Positions 15,663 through 23,537 of a stretch of 33,006 nt of DNA are shown in pieces. The notes under the pieces are model-generated. The model was not told where the DNA came from and made no database searches. It saw only the letters and a program-made list of their open reading frames with translations. A program made the position numbers and the translations under genes. The DNA lies in contig JAFTVV010000038.1 of NCBI GenBank assembly GCA_017465625.1, forward strand, positions 1 through 33,006, read 5' to 3'. Source of the DNA: Oscillospiraceae bacterium (lineage in GTDB: Bacteria > Bacillota > Clostridia > Oscillospirales > Oscillospiraceae). Numbering within the stretch: position 1 is the first letter of the stretch; each line of letters starts with the position of its first letter.

Positions 15663-15739
15663 GCCCTGATAGCTCAGTTGTATAGAGCGGCCGCCTCCTA
15701 AGCGGCAGGTCGGAGGTTAGAGTCCTCTTCAGGGTGCCA
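15663..15739 (+). tRNA. tRNA-Arg, anticodon CCT
   Basis: A 77-nt cloverleaf with encoded CCA. Acceptor 15663-15669/15729-15735 (7 bp, G1-U72 wobble), D stem GCTC/GAGC, anticodon stem GCCGC/GCGGC with loop CTCCTAA (anticodon CCT at 15697-15699, reads AGG), T stem GGAGG/CCTCT (last pair G-U), discriminator G73. Position 19 is T (D loop ..GT.. instead of GG) and position 56 is A (T loop TTAGAGT instead of TTCGAxT): the near-universal G19-C56 tertiary pair is replaced by a matched U19-A56. T54-A58 and R57 are normal. It has its own promoter and terminator, so it is a single-gene unit and probably functional. Confidence 0.96.
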
Positions 15740-15775
15740 AAAAGTGCCGAAAACACAGAGTTTTCGGCACTTTTT
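15739..15775. terminator. Strong bidirectional terminator between tRNA-Arg and the nucleoside kinase gene
   Basis: Perfect 16-bp stem AAAAAGTGCCGAAAAC / GTTTTCGGCACTTTTT with a 5-nt loop, giving U-tracts on both strands. It ends the tRNA transcript (+) and the kinase transcript (-). Confidence 0.92.
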
Positions 15776-15795
15776 CTATATTTTTGAAGGCTATA

Positions 15796-17493
15796 TTATT
15801 TGTAGAAGGTATTGCCGCCGATGAACTCACGCACTAAGCTTGTGGGCGGAATTTCATCATCCACGTCCGCTTCCAGTACATAATTGAGCACCTTGACGAT
15901 GCCGCGCACCTGATCGTAACAGTCCTCCTCCGGCTGTACCGCATCCAAAAGCGGATAAATGTGCTTTTTCAGCACTGCAAGCTCGTAAAGCGTGGAACTG
16001 TTGAAAATCAAGTCTGCCTGCTCCTGGAACGGGAAAATCCAGCGTTTTTCACCGCGGCGGACAGAATCCCACATGGACATTGTCCGTGCCACAGAAGAGC
16101 CTCTGGTTTCAAAGTCCCGCACGGTTCTGCGCAGCAGGCGGAGATAGCTGGTGGGAATACGATTGTGGTCGTCCAAATTCAGCGGCAGCAAGGGGCTGAC
16201 ATACAGCTTAAAAATCTTCGTAGTATCCACATCCTTGGGTAAAAGAACAGGATTCAGGGCATGAAGACCCTCTACAATAATCACTGTATTTTCGTGCAGC
16301 GTCATCTTGTGACCCTTCCATACACGACTGCCGGTTTTGAAGTCGAAGGTGGGAATCTCCACCTCTTTGCCTGCCAGCAAATCACCCAAATTTTCACGGA
16401 ACAGGTCGGTATCAATGGTATTGATGTGCTCCAGATCGATGGTGCCATCGGGGCCGGGTTGAATCAGTTCGCGATCGATATAATAATCGTCCAAGCCCAT
16501 CAAAATCGGTGCTTTTCCGTGGACACGAAGCTGGGTTGCCAGTCGGTTGGCGGAGGTGGTTTTACCGGAAGAGCTGGGGCCTGCCAGCATTACAAATTTT
16601 GCGCCCCTTTGACATACCATATCCGCTACCTGAGAAAACCGTTTTTCGTGCAGTGCTTCATTGACCCGAATCAGCTCCCGGATTTTACCGCTTTCCACCA
16701 GCGTGTTCAAATCCGCAACGGTTTCACAGCCCATCAGCTCACACCACCGTGCGCCTTCGTTGCTCACGGTCATAAAGTTGGGCATTTCTTCGTAATGGGC
16801 AGTTTTTTCAGGATTCAGCTCGTCGGGATAGACAAACAGGAAGCCTCCCTCTGCAGGCAAAATCTTCCAGGAACGCAGGTAGGAGGTGCTGGGTGCCAGC
16901 TCTCCGTAATAGTAGTCCATAAAATCACCGTAGGAATACACATCGAACACCGGGATGGTACGCCAGGACAGCAATTTTGCCTTATCCTCCTGACCGACCG
17001 CTTTGTAATGCGCCATTGCTTCCTCGGTTGTAATACGGTGACGAATCAGGGGAATGTCCTGCTCGATAATCTTACGAACCTGTGCTTTCAGCTGCTCTAC
17101 ATCGAAGCCATCCTCTGACACCTCCACATACAGTGCAGGACCAACCGTACATCCCATTTTTACACGGGTATTGGGCCAAAGCTGGTGCAGCGCCAAAAAC
17201 AGCACAAACTGTACAGTACGATCATACACATCCCGTCCCGCAGGATCGGTCAGCCGCAGAAGCTGAATCGCACCGTTGGAAGCGGCCATCGCGCGGCGCA
17301 TAGAGGGACGTTCGTGCTCTTCATCCTTAGTGCGCAACGGGATGTAGTTCAGATTAAAAACTTCACCGGCTATTTTTGCCGCGATGGGCATATCCAGCAG
17401 CGTACTGCCGGCCATATTCATTGTTTTCAGGATGTCCAGCAGGCTTTGACCTGCCAAAGCTTCCACTTGTTTTCCATCAATCGTCAGTTTCAT
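15796..17493 (-). CDS. Nucleoside (uridine) kinase-like protein with N-terminal TGS/threonyl-tRNA synthetase-like region
   Basis: 565 residues from the ATG with AAGGAG 8 nt upstream; an in-frame GTG three codons earlier is less well placed. Residues 1-60 look like a TGS ubiquitin-like fold and about 60-200 like the second additional domain of threonyl-tRNA synthetase. The C-terminal half is a uridine-kinase P-loop domain with Walker A GPSSSGKTT (305-313), LDDYYIDRE and IVEGLHALNP. This TGS-SAD-Udk fusion is common in Clostridia and usually annotated nucleoside kinase; its substrate is not well established. Monocistronic, ending at the shared terminator. I see no clear promoter; a TACAAT box near 17538-17543 lacks a good -35. 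Confidence 0.88.
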   Translation of the reverse strand: MKLTIDGKQVEALAGQSLLDILKTMNMAGSTLLDMPIAAKIAGEVFNLNYIPLRTKDEEHERPSMRRAMAASNGAIQLLRLTDPAGRDVYDRTVQFVLFLALHQLWPNTRVKMGCTVGPALYVEVSEDGFDVEQLKAQVRKIIEQDIPLIRHRITTEEAMAHYKAVGQEDKAKLLSWRTIPVFDVYSYGDFMDYYYGELAPSTSYLRSWKILPAEGGFLFVYPDELNPEKTAHYEEMPNFMTVSNEGARWCELMGCETVADLNTLVESGKIRELIRVNEALHEKRFSQVADMVCQRGAKFVMLAGPSSSGKTTSANRLATQLRVHGKAPILMGLDDYYIDRELIQPGPDGTIDLEHINTIDTDLFRENLGDLLAGKEVEIPTFDFKTGSRVWKGHKMTLHENTVIIVEGLHALNPVLLPKDVDTTKIFKLYVSPLLPLNLDDHNRIPTSYLRLLRRTVRDFETRGSSVARTMSMWDSVRRGEKRWIFPFQEQADLIFNSSTLYELAVLKKHIYPLLDAVQPEEDCYDQVRGIVKVLNYVLEADVDDEIPPTSLVREFIGGNTFYK

Positions 17494-17665
17494 TATATTC
17501 ACTCCTTACTATATATCCACATCCTATATTTGTAGGATAAGTATTGTAACATATAACCATATGAAATGGAAGTACTTTTTTACATTTTATGAAAAATATC
17601 TAAATTTGCTTTTTTGTGTCATATAAAAGCTGTGATTGCGCAAAATATTTTCCGGAGGGATGATT

Positions 17666-18637
17666 ATGTGTACCGCACTTTCTTTCAGAACAAACAAAAA
17701 TTATTTTGGCAGAAATTTGGACTACGAAAGTCACTACGGAGAATCCATTGTGATTACGCCACGCAATATGCCCTTGCATTTCCGAAAAACTGAGGATCTG
17801 CACAGTCACTATGCCTTTATCGGCGTTGCAACCCTCAGCGGAGACTACCCCCTCTACTACGACGGCACCAACGAAGAAGGTCTTTCTGCTGCCGGGCTCT
17901 GCTTTCCCGACAATGCCTGTTATTTGCCGGAGAGCCAGTGTAAAAATGCAGTCGCGCCTTTTGAAGTGATCCCTCTGATTTTGGGCAAATGCAAAACCAT
18001 CGAAGAGGTTCAAAACCTTTTTACCAACCTTCAAATTGCCGCAATTCCATACTCTCAGGATTATCCGCTGACGGATCTGCACTGGATGGTATCCGACAGA
18101 AACGGGAGCATCGTGATTGAACAGCGGAAGGACGGTCTGAAAATTTTCCAAAATCCCTTGGAAGTTTTGACCAACAATCCACCCTTTGAGTATCATTGGG
18201 AAAATATCAAAAATTATTTATCTCTGCAGGACGAAAAGCCAACCAACAAAATTGCGCCTGCCGTCCCCCTCTCCCCTTACAGCCGCGGAATGGGTGCAAT
18301 GGGACTGCCCGGAGATTTTTCCTCCTCCTCCCGTTTTGTAAAAGCGGTGTTTACAAAATTCCACAGTGCGGTTACCGAGACGGAAGAGGGCTCTGTACAC
18401 CAGTTGTTTCATATTCTGGACGGGGTGGCACAGCAGGATGGCTGTGTAAAGGTGGGTCAGCTGTACGAAAAAACCATATATTCCTGCTGCTGCAATGCAG
18501 ATGAAGGGATTTACTATTATAAAACCTACGAAAACAGCCGTATCAACGCGGTACAAATGGGCAAAGAGGATTTAGATGCTGACAGGCCAATCATCTTCCC
18601 GTTCCGCACAAAACCGGACATTTTCTGGATGAATTAA
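17666..18637 (+). CDS. Choloylglycine hydrolase (probable bile salt hydrolase)
   Basis: 323 residues of the Ntn-hydrolase family, which cleaves the glycine or taurine amide of conjugated bile salts (or penicillin V in relatives). I chose the ATG at 17666 because GGAGGG lies 6 nt upstream and the second codon is then the Cys nucleophile (C2), exposed after Met removal. Expected active-site residues are present: R16 and D19 in GRNLDYE, N83 in FPDNACY, N171 in LTNNPPFEYH and R223 in GLPGDFSSSSRFVKA. The NNPPF and GLPGD segments favour bile salt hydrolase over penicillin acylase. No signal peptide, so intracellular. Substrate preference cannot be told from sequence. It implies life in an animal gut. 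Confidence 0.9.
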   Translation: MCTALSFRTNKNYFGRNLDYESHYGESIVITPRNMPLHFRKTEDLHSHYAFIGVATLSGDYPLYYDGTNEEGLSAAGLCFPDNACYLPESQCKNAVAPFEVIPLILGKCKTIEEVQNLFTNLQIAAIPYSQDYPLTDLHWMVSDRNGSIVIEQRKDGLKIFQNPLEVLTNNPPFEYHWENIKNYLSLQDEKPTNKIAPAVPLSPYSRGMGAMGLPGDFSSSSRFVKAVFTKFHSAVTETEEGSVHQLFHILDGVAQQDGCVKVGQLYEKTIYSCCCNADEGIYYYKTYENSRINAVQMGKEDLDADRPIIFPFRTKPDIFWMN

Positions 18638-18727
18638 ACGACAAAAAAGGTCATCACGGTCAGAGGTCAGAGAATCGCCAAAGACAAACAAATCGCACTC
18701 GTCGGCGTACAGGTGGTACGAAATCTC

Positions 18728-18751
18728 AAAGGGGCGCAAATGCGCCCCTTT
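18728..18751. terminator. Bidirectional terminator between the bile salt hydrolase and CarD-family genes
   Basis: AAAGGGGCGCA / TGCGCCCCTTT palindrome with flanking T and A runs, between two convergent genes. The spacer before it (18638-18727) shows no feature. Confidence 0.8.
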
Positions 18752-19245
18752 TATAGGTATTGGGCAAGATAGTCCTCTACCTCCGCGGGAGGAACATCCA
18801 GCACGATTGAAAACTCGGCGCGAATCAGCTTTTCCGCGTCCCGAAGGAAAAACTCATCACACTGATGAAACTTTTTTCCCTGCTCCAATTGCCGTTTCTT
18901 ATGCAGCCGCAGAGTACGCACCATAGCAAGAAGCGCCTGTCGGTCACCGCTACTAATCAGCTCTTTATAGCGCATCTTGCGGAGATTTTCTTCCGGAATC
19001 CATACATCATCCAACATTGCCTTGCTGCAAAGCATACATTCAAGTTCCTCTTTTGTAAGCAGCGGATGCAATTTGGAAACCGCGATCTCGTTATCCACGG
19101 GAATGAGGTACTGGGTGTCTGCACGGTCCACAGGTACTAATACATAGTACTGCTTTTTTTGATAATCAACGATTTGTTCCTGTATCTGCTGTATGACGCA
19201 GACACCGTGTATGCCATATACAACCCTCTGCTGTACCTGAAGCAC
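18751..19245 (-). CDS. CarD/CdnL-type transcription regulator
   Basis: 164 residues. The N-terminal RNA-polymerase-interaction domain carries QRVVYGIHGVCVI and YYVLVP...YLIPVDN, typical of CarD/CdnL and the TRCF RID. The rest is helical and charged (RYKELISSGDRQALLAMVRTL, AEKLIRAEFSIVLDVP), as in CarD C-termini that touch promoter DNA. I prefer the GTG at 19245: it places Met at the family's usual start (M-x-x-[VI]-x-x-x-VVYG) and leaves GGGGAG 9 nt upstream, whereas the ATG at 19254 abuts that ribosome site. Relatives modulate rRNA and housekeeping promoter open complexes; targets here are unknown. Confidence 0.85.
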   Translation of the reverse strand: MLQVQQRVVYGIHGVCVIQQIQEQIVDYQKKQYYVLVPVDRADTQYLIPVDNEIAVSKLHPLLTKEELECMLCSKAMLDDVWIPEENLRKMRYKELISSGDRQALLAMVRTLRLHKKRQLEQGKKFHQCDEFFLRDAEKLIRAEFSIVLDVPPAEVEDYLAQYL

Positions 19246-19345
19246 CGAACCCATCTCCCCTCTTTATCTCGTTCTTAACTTGTTCATATTGTATCACAAA
19301 TTTTCCATTTTTTCATATGGTAAAATCGACGAAATTTTTCCCAAA

Positions 19346-21157
19346 TCAGAACAGAAAATCTACTTTATAATGACGCAGCCAATAATCAATCTGCAGAATA
19401 TAAGCCATAGTTTGCGGTCCTTTCATCAGCTGACCGTACCAGGGCCAGGTCATCTCGTCAAATGCAAGCCGTTTGACCGCAACCGGATCAATCACTTCCC
19501 ACAGGGCAGCGCGGTCATCCTCCAGCAGTGCCAGCAATCTGCAGCGCATACGGTCTGCATACCGGGGATCATAGGTTTTGGGATAGGGATTCTTCTTTCT
19601 GTAAAGCACCTGCTCCGGAAGCAGCCCTTCCATCGCATAACGAAGAAGCCCCTTTTCCCGTCCCATATAGTCTTTGAAGCTTACAGGCACACCGTACATA
19701 TATTCTGCAATTTCCACATCGCAGAAGGGTGCGCGCACATCCAATCCGCAACGGGTACACATTCGGTCATTGCGATCCAGCAGTGTTTGCATAAACCACC
19801 ACATATTCAGGTTCACCAGTTCCTTGATTCTGCGTTCCTCCGGGTTGCATTGGGGCAGAATATCACAGGCTGCCACCGCTGTTTCATACAAGTCTTGAAC
19901 ATAGCCTGCACCACCTGTTTGATTGCGCAGATGCGGCTGCAGGAAGGTTTCCCGTAACGCCGTATTCTGCGCCCAGGGGAAGGTCGTACCGCCACCCATA
20001 TCTGGTGCTCTGAACCAGGGATACCCACCAAAAAGCTCATCGGCGCACTCCCCGGAAAGCGCCACCTTCACATACTTGCGAATTTCCTTGGCAAATGCCA
20101 GCAGAGAAAAGTCCACATCTCCCATTCCCGGCAAATCGCGGGCAACCGTGGCTTCCTCCAAAGCATCTGCCAAATCGTGGGCACCGAGCACGGTCCAATG
20201 GTGGTTGGTTTGAAGCGCCGATTGCATCAAATCGATATATGCATTATCCGTTTCCGGCTGGAATCTGCCGGGTATGAAATTCTGACTGTTATCCTCATAA
20301 TCCAAAGAAAAAGTAGTGACCGCACCGGTATACGATTGCGCATAAACAGCCGTCACAATGCTGGAATCCAGTCCTCCGGACAAAAATGTACCCACAGGGA
20401 CATCTGCCGCAAGCTGCTCTTTGATGGATCTTGTGACCATCCGGCGCACCTTTTCTGCCGTCTGCTCAAAGGAATCGGTATGCTCCCGATCCGTAAGCTT
20501 CCAGTATCTTTTCCATTGCATTTTTCCGTCCCGAAACAGCGCACAGCACCCCGGCTCCAGCTCTTTGATACCGTAGAACACACCGCTTCCCGGTACTCTG
20601 CCCGGTCCTAACAGCACAATCTGGCTGACCCCCTCTATATCCAATTGCGCCCGAACACCGGGATAGGTCAGCACCGTTTTTATTTCTGACGCAAACAGCA
20701 AGCCGTCTCCGTGCTGCATATAAAACAGCGGTTTTATCCCCAGTTGATCTCTTGCAAGGAACAGCACACCCGTATGCTCTTCCCAGATCGCTAACGCAAA
20801 ATTCCCCCTAAAATGGGCCGCGCATTCCTCTTTCCACCGAATATATGCCCGAATAATCACTTCCTCCGGACATTCAGACTGGCAAATATGCCCCGCCTGT
20901 GCCAGTTCACCGCGCAGCTGGTCGATATTATAAATGGTGCCATCATAAACCATAATGTAGTGCTGTTTGCCGCAGTGAAGATGTACCGGCTGTCCTCCCT
21001 GATCATAAGATGTCAGCAACCGGAAGTGCATCATCGCACTGCGGTTTCCCATAAACAGCCCGTGCCCATCCGGTCCGCGGCAAATCATTTCCATCTCCAT
21101 AGCGTGGAGGATTTTTTCATTATACGGCAAGTCAATAATGCCTGCAATTGCACTCAT
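19346..21157 (-). CDS. Asparagine synthetase homologue (AsnB type) lacking the glutaminase cysteine
   Basis: 603 residues. The N-terminal half has the class II glutaminase fold (RGPDGHGLF 27-35, FRLL at 45-48) and the C-terminal half the ATP-pyrophosphatase synthetase domain with FLSGGLDSSIVTA (258-270). Family members start MCGIAGI with Cys1 as nucleophile; here it reads MSAIAGI, a Ser. The oxyanion NGEIYN motif is YDGTIYN (Asn74 to Asp), and the Asp before EVI (D98 of E. coli) is replaced in CPEEVI. Glutamine hydrolysis should therefore be lost, leaving an ammonia-using synthetase or a different amidation or ligation reaction. I chose the second ATG (21157), 8 nt after AAGGAG; the first (21163) is only 2 nt after it. 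A sigma-E/K-like promoter is possible, shared with the divergent spore operon. Confidence 0.9.
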   Translation of the reverse strand: MSAIAGIIDLPYNEKILHAMEMEMICRGPDGHGLFMGNRSAMMHFRLLTSYDQGGQPVHLHCGKQHYIMVYDGTIYNIDQLRGELAQAGHICQSECPEEVIIRAYIRWKEECAAHFRGNFALAIWEEHTGVLFLARDQLGIKPLFYMQHGDGLLFASEIKTVLTYPGVRAQLDIEGVSQIVLLGPGRVPGSGVFYGIKELEPGCCALFRDGKMQWKRYWKLTDREHTDSFEQTAEKVRRMVTRSIKEQLAADVPVGTFLSGGLDSSIVTAVYAQSYTGAVTTFSLDYEDNSQNFIPGRFQPETDNAYIDLMQSALQTNHHWTVLGAHDLADALEEATVARDLPGMGDVDFSLLAFAKEIRKYVKVALSGECADELFGGYPWFRAPDMGGGTTFPWAQNTALRETFLQPHLRNQTGGAGYVQDLYETAVAACDILPQCNPEERRIKELVNLNMWWFMQTLLDRNDRMCTRCGLDVRAPFCDVEIAEYMYGVPVSFKDYMGREKGLLRYAMEGLLPEQVLYRKKNPYPKTYDPRYADRMRCRLLALLEDDRAALWEVIDPVAVKRLAFDEMTWPWYGQLMKGPQTMAYILQIDYWLRHYKVDFLF

Positions 21158-21181
21158 TTTCATCGCTCCTTTCTACACCTC

Positions 21182-21210
21182 AGTTTATGTGCCACGCTTT
21201 CAGGCGGTGC
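21182..21210 (-). promoter_or_regulatory. Possible sporulation (SigE/SigK-like) promoter of the AsnB-like gene
   Basis: On the minus strand GCAC (21207-21210), 17-nt spacer, CATAAACT (21182-21189), which fits the SigK plan AC-N17-CATANNNT. Predicted start near 21175, 18 nt before the ATG. No SigA promoter is visible. Confidence 0.35.
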
Positions 21211-21238
21211 GCACTTATTTGAGGAAATGACATAGGAT
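21211..21238 (+). promoter_or_regulatory. Possible sporulation (SigE/SigK-like) promoter of the spore-envelope operon
   Basis: GCAC (21211-21214), 16-nt spacer, CATAGGAT (21231-21238). Its -35 abuts the opposite one, both forming the palindrome GTGCGCAC (21207-21214). Leader to the GTG start would be about 15 nt, just holding the AAAGGAGG site. Confidence 0.35.
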
Positions 21239-21259
21239 GGTGAGAAAGGAGGTTTGCAC

Positions 21260-21643
21260 GTGTCTAATATCGGATATATTCAAGTACACGCATATACCGC
21301 CAAAGCACAGCTTCCACTCAGAAATGTGGCCGTTGCCATTACGGATAAACAGGGCAAAACCATTGCACTGCGCCTGACAAACAGCAGCGGAAAATTAGAC
21401 CGTCCCATAGAAATTCCGGTACCGTCCCCTGCCGCCGGTTTATCCCCAAACACCGGAATCGTACCGTTTACGACTGTGAATCTCTACGCAAAAGGCGAGA
21501 ATTTTGAAGAAATTGAAGCCATTAACATTCAGGTTTTTCCAAATATCATCACCGTGCAGAATCTGCAGCTGATTCCCCTGTCGGAGCTGCCTCAATATCA
21601 AAATCAGGTGGAAATTTTCAATACACCTGCCCAGAACCTGTAA
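21260..21643 (+). CDS. Small beta-rich protein, first gene of a spore-envelope-like operon
   Basis: 127 residues from the GTG with AAAGGAGG 7 nt upstream; an in-frame TTG two codons earlier is too close to it. The sequence begins SNIGYIQVHAYTAKAQLPL and contains VAVAITDKQGKTIALRLTN and PNTGIVPFTTVNLYAKGENF, a carboxypeptidase-regulatory/Ig-like beta-sandwich pattern. No signal peptide or transmembrane segment, consistent with a mother-cell-made spore protein. It is followed after 10 bp by the SpoIID-like/peptidoglycan-binding gene. I recall similar gene pairs in Clostridia but no named function. Confidence 0.75.
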   Translation: MSNIGYIQVHAYTAKAQLPLRNVAVAITDKQGKTIALRLTNSSGKLDRPIEIPVPSPAAGLSPNTGIVPFTTVNLYAKGENFEEIEAINIQVFPNIITVQNLQLIPLSELPQYQNQVEIFNTPAQNL

Positions 21644-21653
21644 GGAGGATGCT

Positions 21654-22901
21654 ATGCCGATTGTAACACCATACGTCCCCCAGTACATTACGGTTCACTT
21701 AGGCTCGCCCTCTTCCAACGCCGCCAATGTAACCGTGTCTTTTCCGGATTATGTGAAAAATGTGGCATCCAGTGAGATTTATCCCACCTGGGACGAAAGC
21801 GCTCTGCGGGCAAACATTTTTGCCATTGTCTCTTTTGCCCTGAACCGCATTTATACAGAATTTTACCGCAGCAGAGGGTATGACTTTGACATCACAAACA
21901 ACACCGCCTTTGACCAGGCGTTTGTCAACGGCAGAAGCTTTTTCAGTTCTGTATCCGTGCTTGTGGATGAGCTTTTTAACGACTATTTAAGACGTCCCGG
22001 CTTCGTTGAGCCCCTTGCCGCGAAGTTTTGCAACGGCACAACCGTTACTTGCGAGGGATTAAGTCAATGGGGCAGTCAGAATTTAGCACAACAGGGTTAT
22101 TCCGACACCCAAATTCTGCGCAGCTACTACGGCAATGTGGAAATTGTGTCCAACGCACCCATTCGGGGCATCGTCTCCTCCTATCCGGGAACGCCTTTGC
22201 GTTTGGGCAGCACAGGCCCCAGTGTGGTTGTACTGCAGGTGTCACTGAACCGTATCGCCAGAAACTATCCTGCAATTCCGAAAATACCGGCCAATGACGG
22301 CATTTTCGGAAGCCGTACAGAGGCCGCTGTGCGTGCCTTTCAGGAGATCTTTAATCTGACGCCTGATGGTATTGTCGGGCCTGCGACCTGGTACAGAATC
22401 GTCCGTATTTACACCGCAGTGACTGCCCTTTCCGAATTACGCAGTCAGGGACAGCAGTTTTACAGCATCAACTGGTCACCGCCAACTGTTCTGCAGGTGG
22501 GCAATACCGGAGAAAAGGTGCGGCTTCTGCAATATATGCTCTCAGTCTTATCTGAATATATTCCGTCTATCCCCTCTTTGTCTGTGGACGGCATTTACGG
22601 GCCTGCTACACGCAGTGCAGTGCTGGCATTTCAGCGCCGCGCAGGACTTCCTGAGACCGGCACAGTAGGGCAGACTACCTGGGATATGATTTACGATCAG
22701 TATTCCGGCATCGAAAACACTTCTTTGCGCAGTAACGAAACATTCCCACAAAGGCAAAGTGCAGGCAGTACCACTGCCACACGCCGCAGAACATCCCCGT
22801 CCGCTCAGCAAGGAACAATCCCCACTGTGATGGAACAGTTCCCCGGTGTAGATTTGGCTATAGGCAATCAAGATCCTGTCCGTCAGGAGGTGGTACGATG
22901 A
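21654..22901 (+). CDS. SpoIID-like protein with two peptidoglycan-binding (PG_binding_1) domains
   Basis: 415 residues. About 30-165 resembles the SpoIID/LytB region: SSEIYPTWDESALRANIFA, LNRIYTEFYRSRGYDFDIT, CEGLSQWGSQNLAQQGYS and ILRSYYG. Two peptidoglycan-binding repeats follow, about 180-255 (GSTGPSVVVLQVSLNRIA, DGIFGSRTEAAVRAFQ, DGIVGPATWYRI) and 280-350 (GNTGEKVRLLQYML, DGIYGPATRSAVLAFQ, GTVGQTTWDMI). A Ser/Thr/Gln-rich tail completes the protein. No signal peptide is seen, unlike SpoIID itself. A role in spore cortex or coat binding is inferred from domains. The last codons overlap the next gene (ATGA). Confidence 0.85.
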   Translation: MPIVTPYVPQYITVHLGSPSSNAANVTVSFPDYVKNVASSEIYPTWDESALRANIFAIVSFALNRIYTEFYRSRGYDFDITNNTAFDQAFVNGRSFFSSVSVLVDELFNDYLRRPGFVEPLAAKFCNGTTVTCEGLSQWGSQNLAQQGYSDTQILRSYYGNVEIVSNAPIRGIVSSYPGTPLRLGSTGPSVVVLQVSLNRIARNYPAIPKIPANDGIFGSRTEAAVRAFQEIFNLTPDGIVGPATWYRIVRIYTAVTALSELRSQGQQFYSINWSPPTVLQVGNTGEKVRLLQYMLSVLSEYIPSIPSLSVDGIYGPATRSAVLAFQRRAGLPETGTVGQTTWDMIYDQYSGIENTSLRSNETFPQRQSAGSTTATRRRTSPSAQQGTIPTVMEQFPGVDLAIGNQDPVRQEVVR

Positions 22902-23452
22902 GACCAACCGAATCCTTTATTGATCAGCCCATCCGAAGTTTACAGACAATGCTTCGTGTAATCGCTTTGGATGACCCCACAATCCCCCTGATCGTCCCGG
23001 ATGGCATCTATGGGCAGACCACCCTGCGCGCCGTGACGGCCTTCCAGCGTCGTGAGAATCTGCCGCTGACCGGCATCACCGATCAAAGAACCTGGGATGC
23101 CATTGTCAGAAGCTATCAGCCGGCACAGGCACGGGTGGGAAAAGCAGAGCCTATTGAAATTATTATGGACCGCAACCAGGTCTTTTCCCTGGGCGACGAA
23201 GGGCCTTATATTCTTTTAATGCAATCCATGCTGATTTGGCTGTTTTCCTTTGAAGAGGAAACGCCAGCCTTGCAACACAACGGCCGCTTTGACAAAGATA
23301 CCCAAAATGCACTGATCGCATTTCAGGAGCTTGCAGGTTTAGAGCCTACCGGTGAACTGGATAAGTACACCTGGATGCACCTATCCCGTCACTTTACCCT
23401 CAGTGCGCATCATCATTCCCCACGAAACGTCATTCGGCAGGAGAATTCTTAA
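22898..23452 (+). CDS. Peptidoglycan-binding (PG_binding_1) protein, third gene of the spore-envelope-like operon
   Basis: 184 residues with two PG_binding_1 repeats: about 8-70 (LQTMLRVIALDD, DGIYGQTTLRAVTAFQRR, GITDQRTWDAI) and 95-165 (LGDEGPYILLMQSMLI, NGRFDKDTQNALIAFQ, GELDKYTWMHL). No catalytic domain or signal peptide. It overlaps the upstream gene by 4 bp (ATGA), implying translational coupling; AGGAGG precedes the start. It probably acts with its neighbour on spore peptidoglycan. Confidence 0.85.
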   Translation: MRPTESFIDQPIRSLQTMLRVIALDDPTIPLIVPDGIYGQTTLRAVTAFQRRENLPLTGITDQRTWDAIVRSYQPAQARVGKAEPIEIIMDRNQVFSLGDEGPYILLMQSMLIWLFSFEEETPALQHNGRFDKDTQNALIAFQELAGLEPTGELDKYTWMHLSRHFTLSAHHHSPRNVIRQENS

Positions 23453-23480
23453 TCATTCATAAAAAATTTCAATTTAGCTC

Positions 23481-23509
23481 TTGATTCGACCGAATAAAAG
23501 CAATATAAT
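23481..23509 (+). promoter_or_regulatory. SigA promoter of pgsA
   Basis: TTGATT (23481-23486), 17-nt spacer, TATAAT (23504-23509), about 28 bp before the ATG. Confidence 0.75.
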
Positions 23510-23537
23510 AGATGTAATTACTATCGGAGGGTGCGCT

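Noticed and set aside
17538-17543. TACAAT box before the nucleoside kinase gene as a promoter
   Set aside because: The matching -35 region reads TTCCAT, too poor to claim a SigA promoter.
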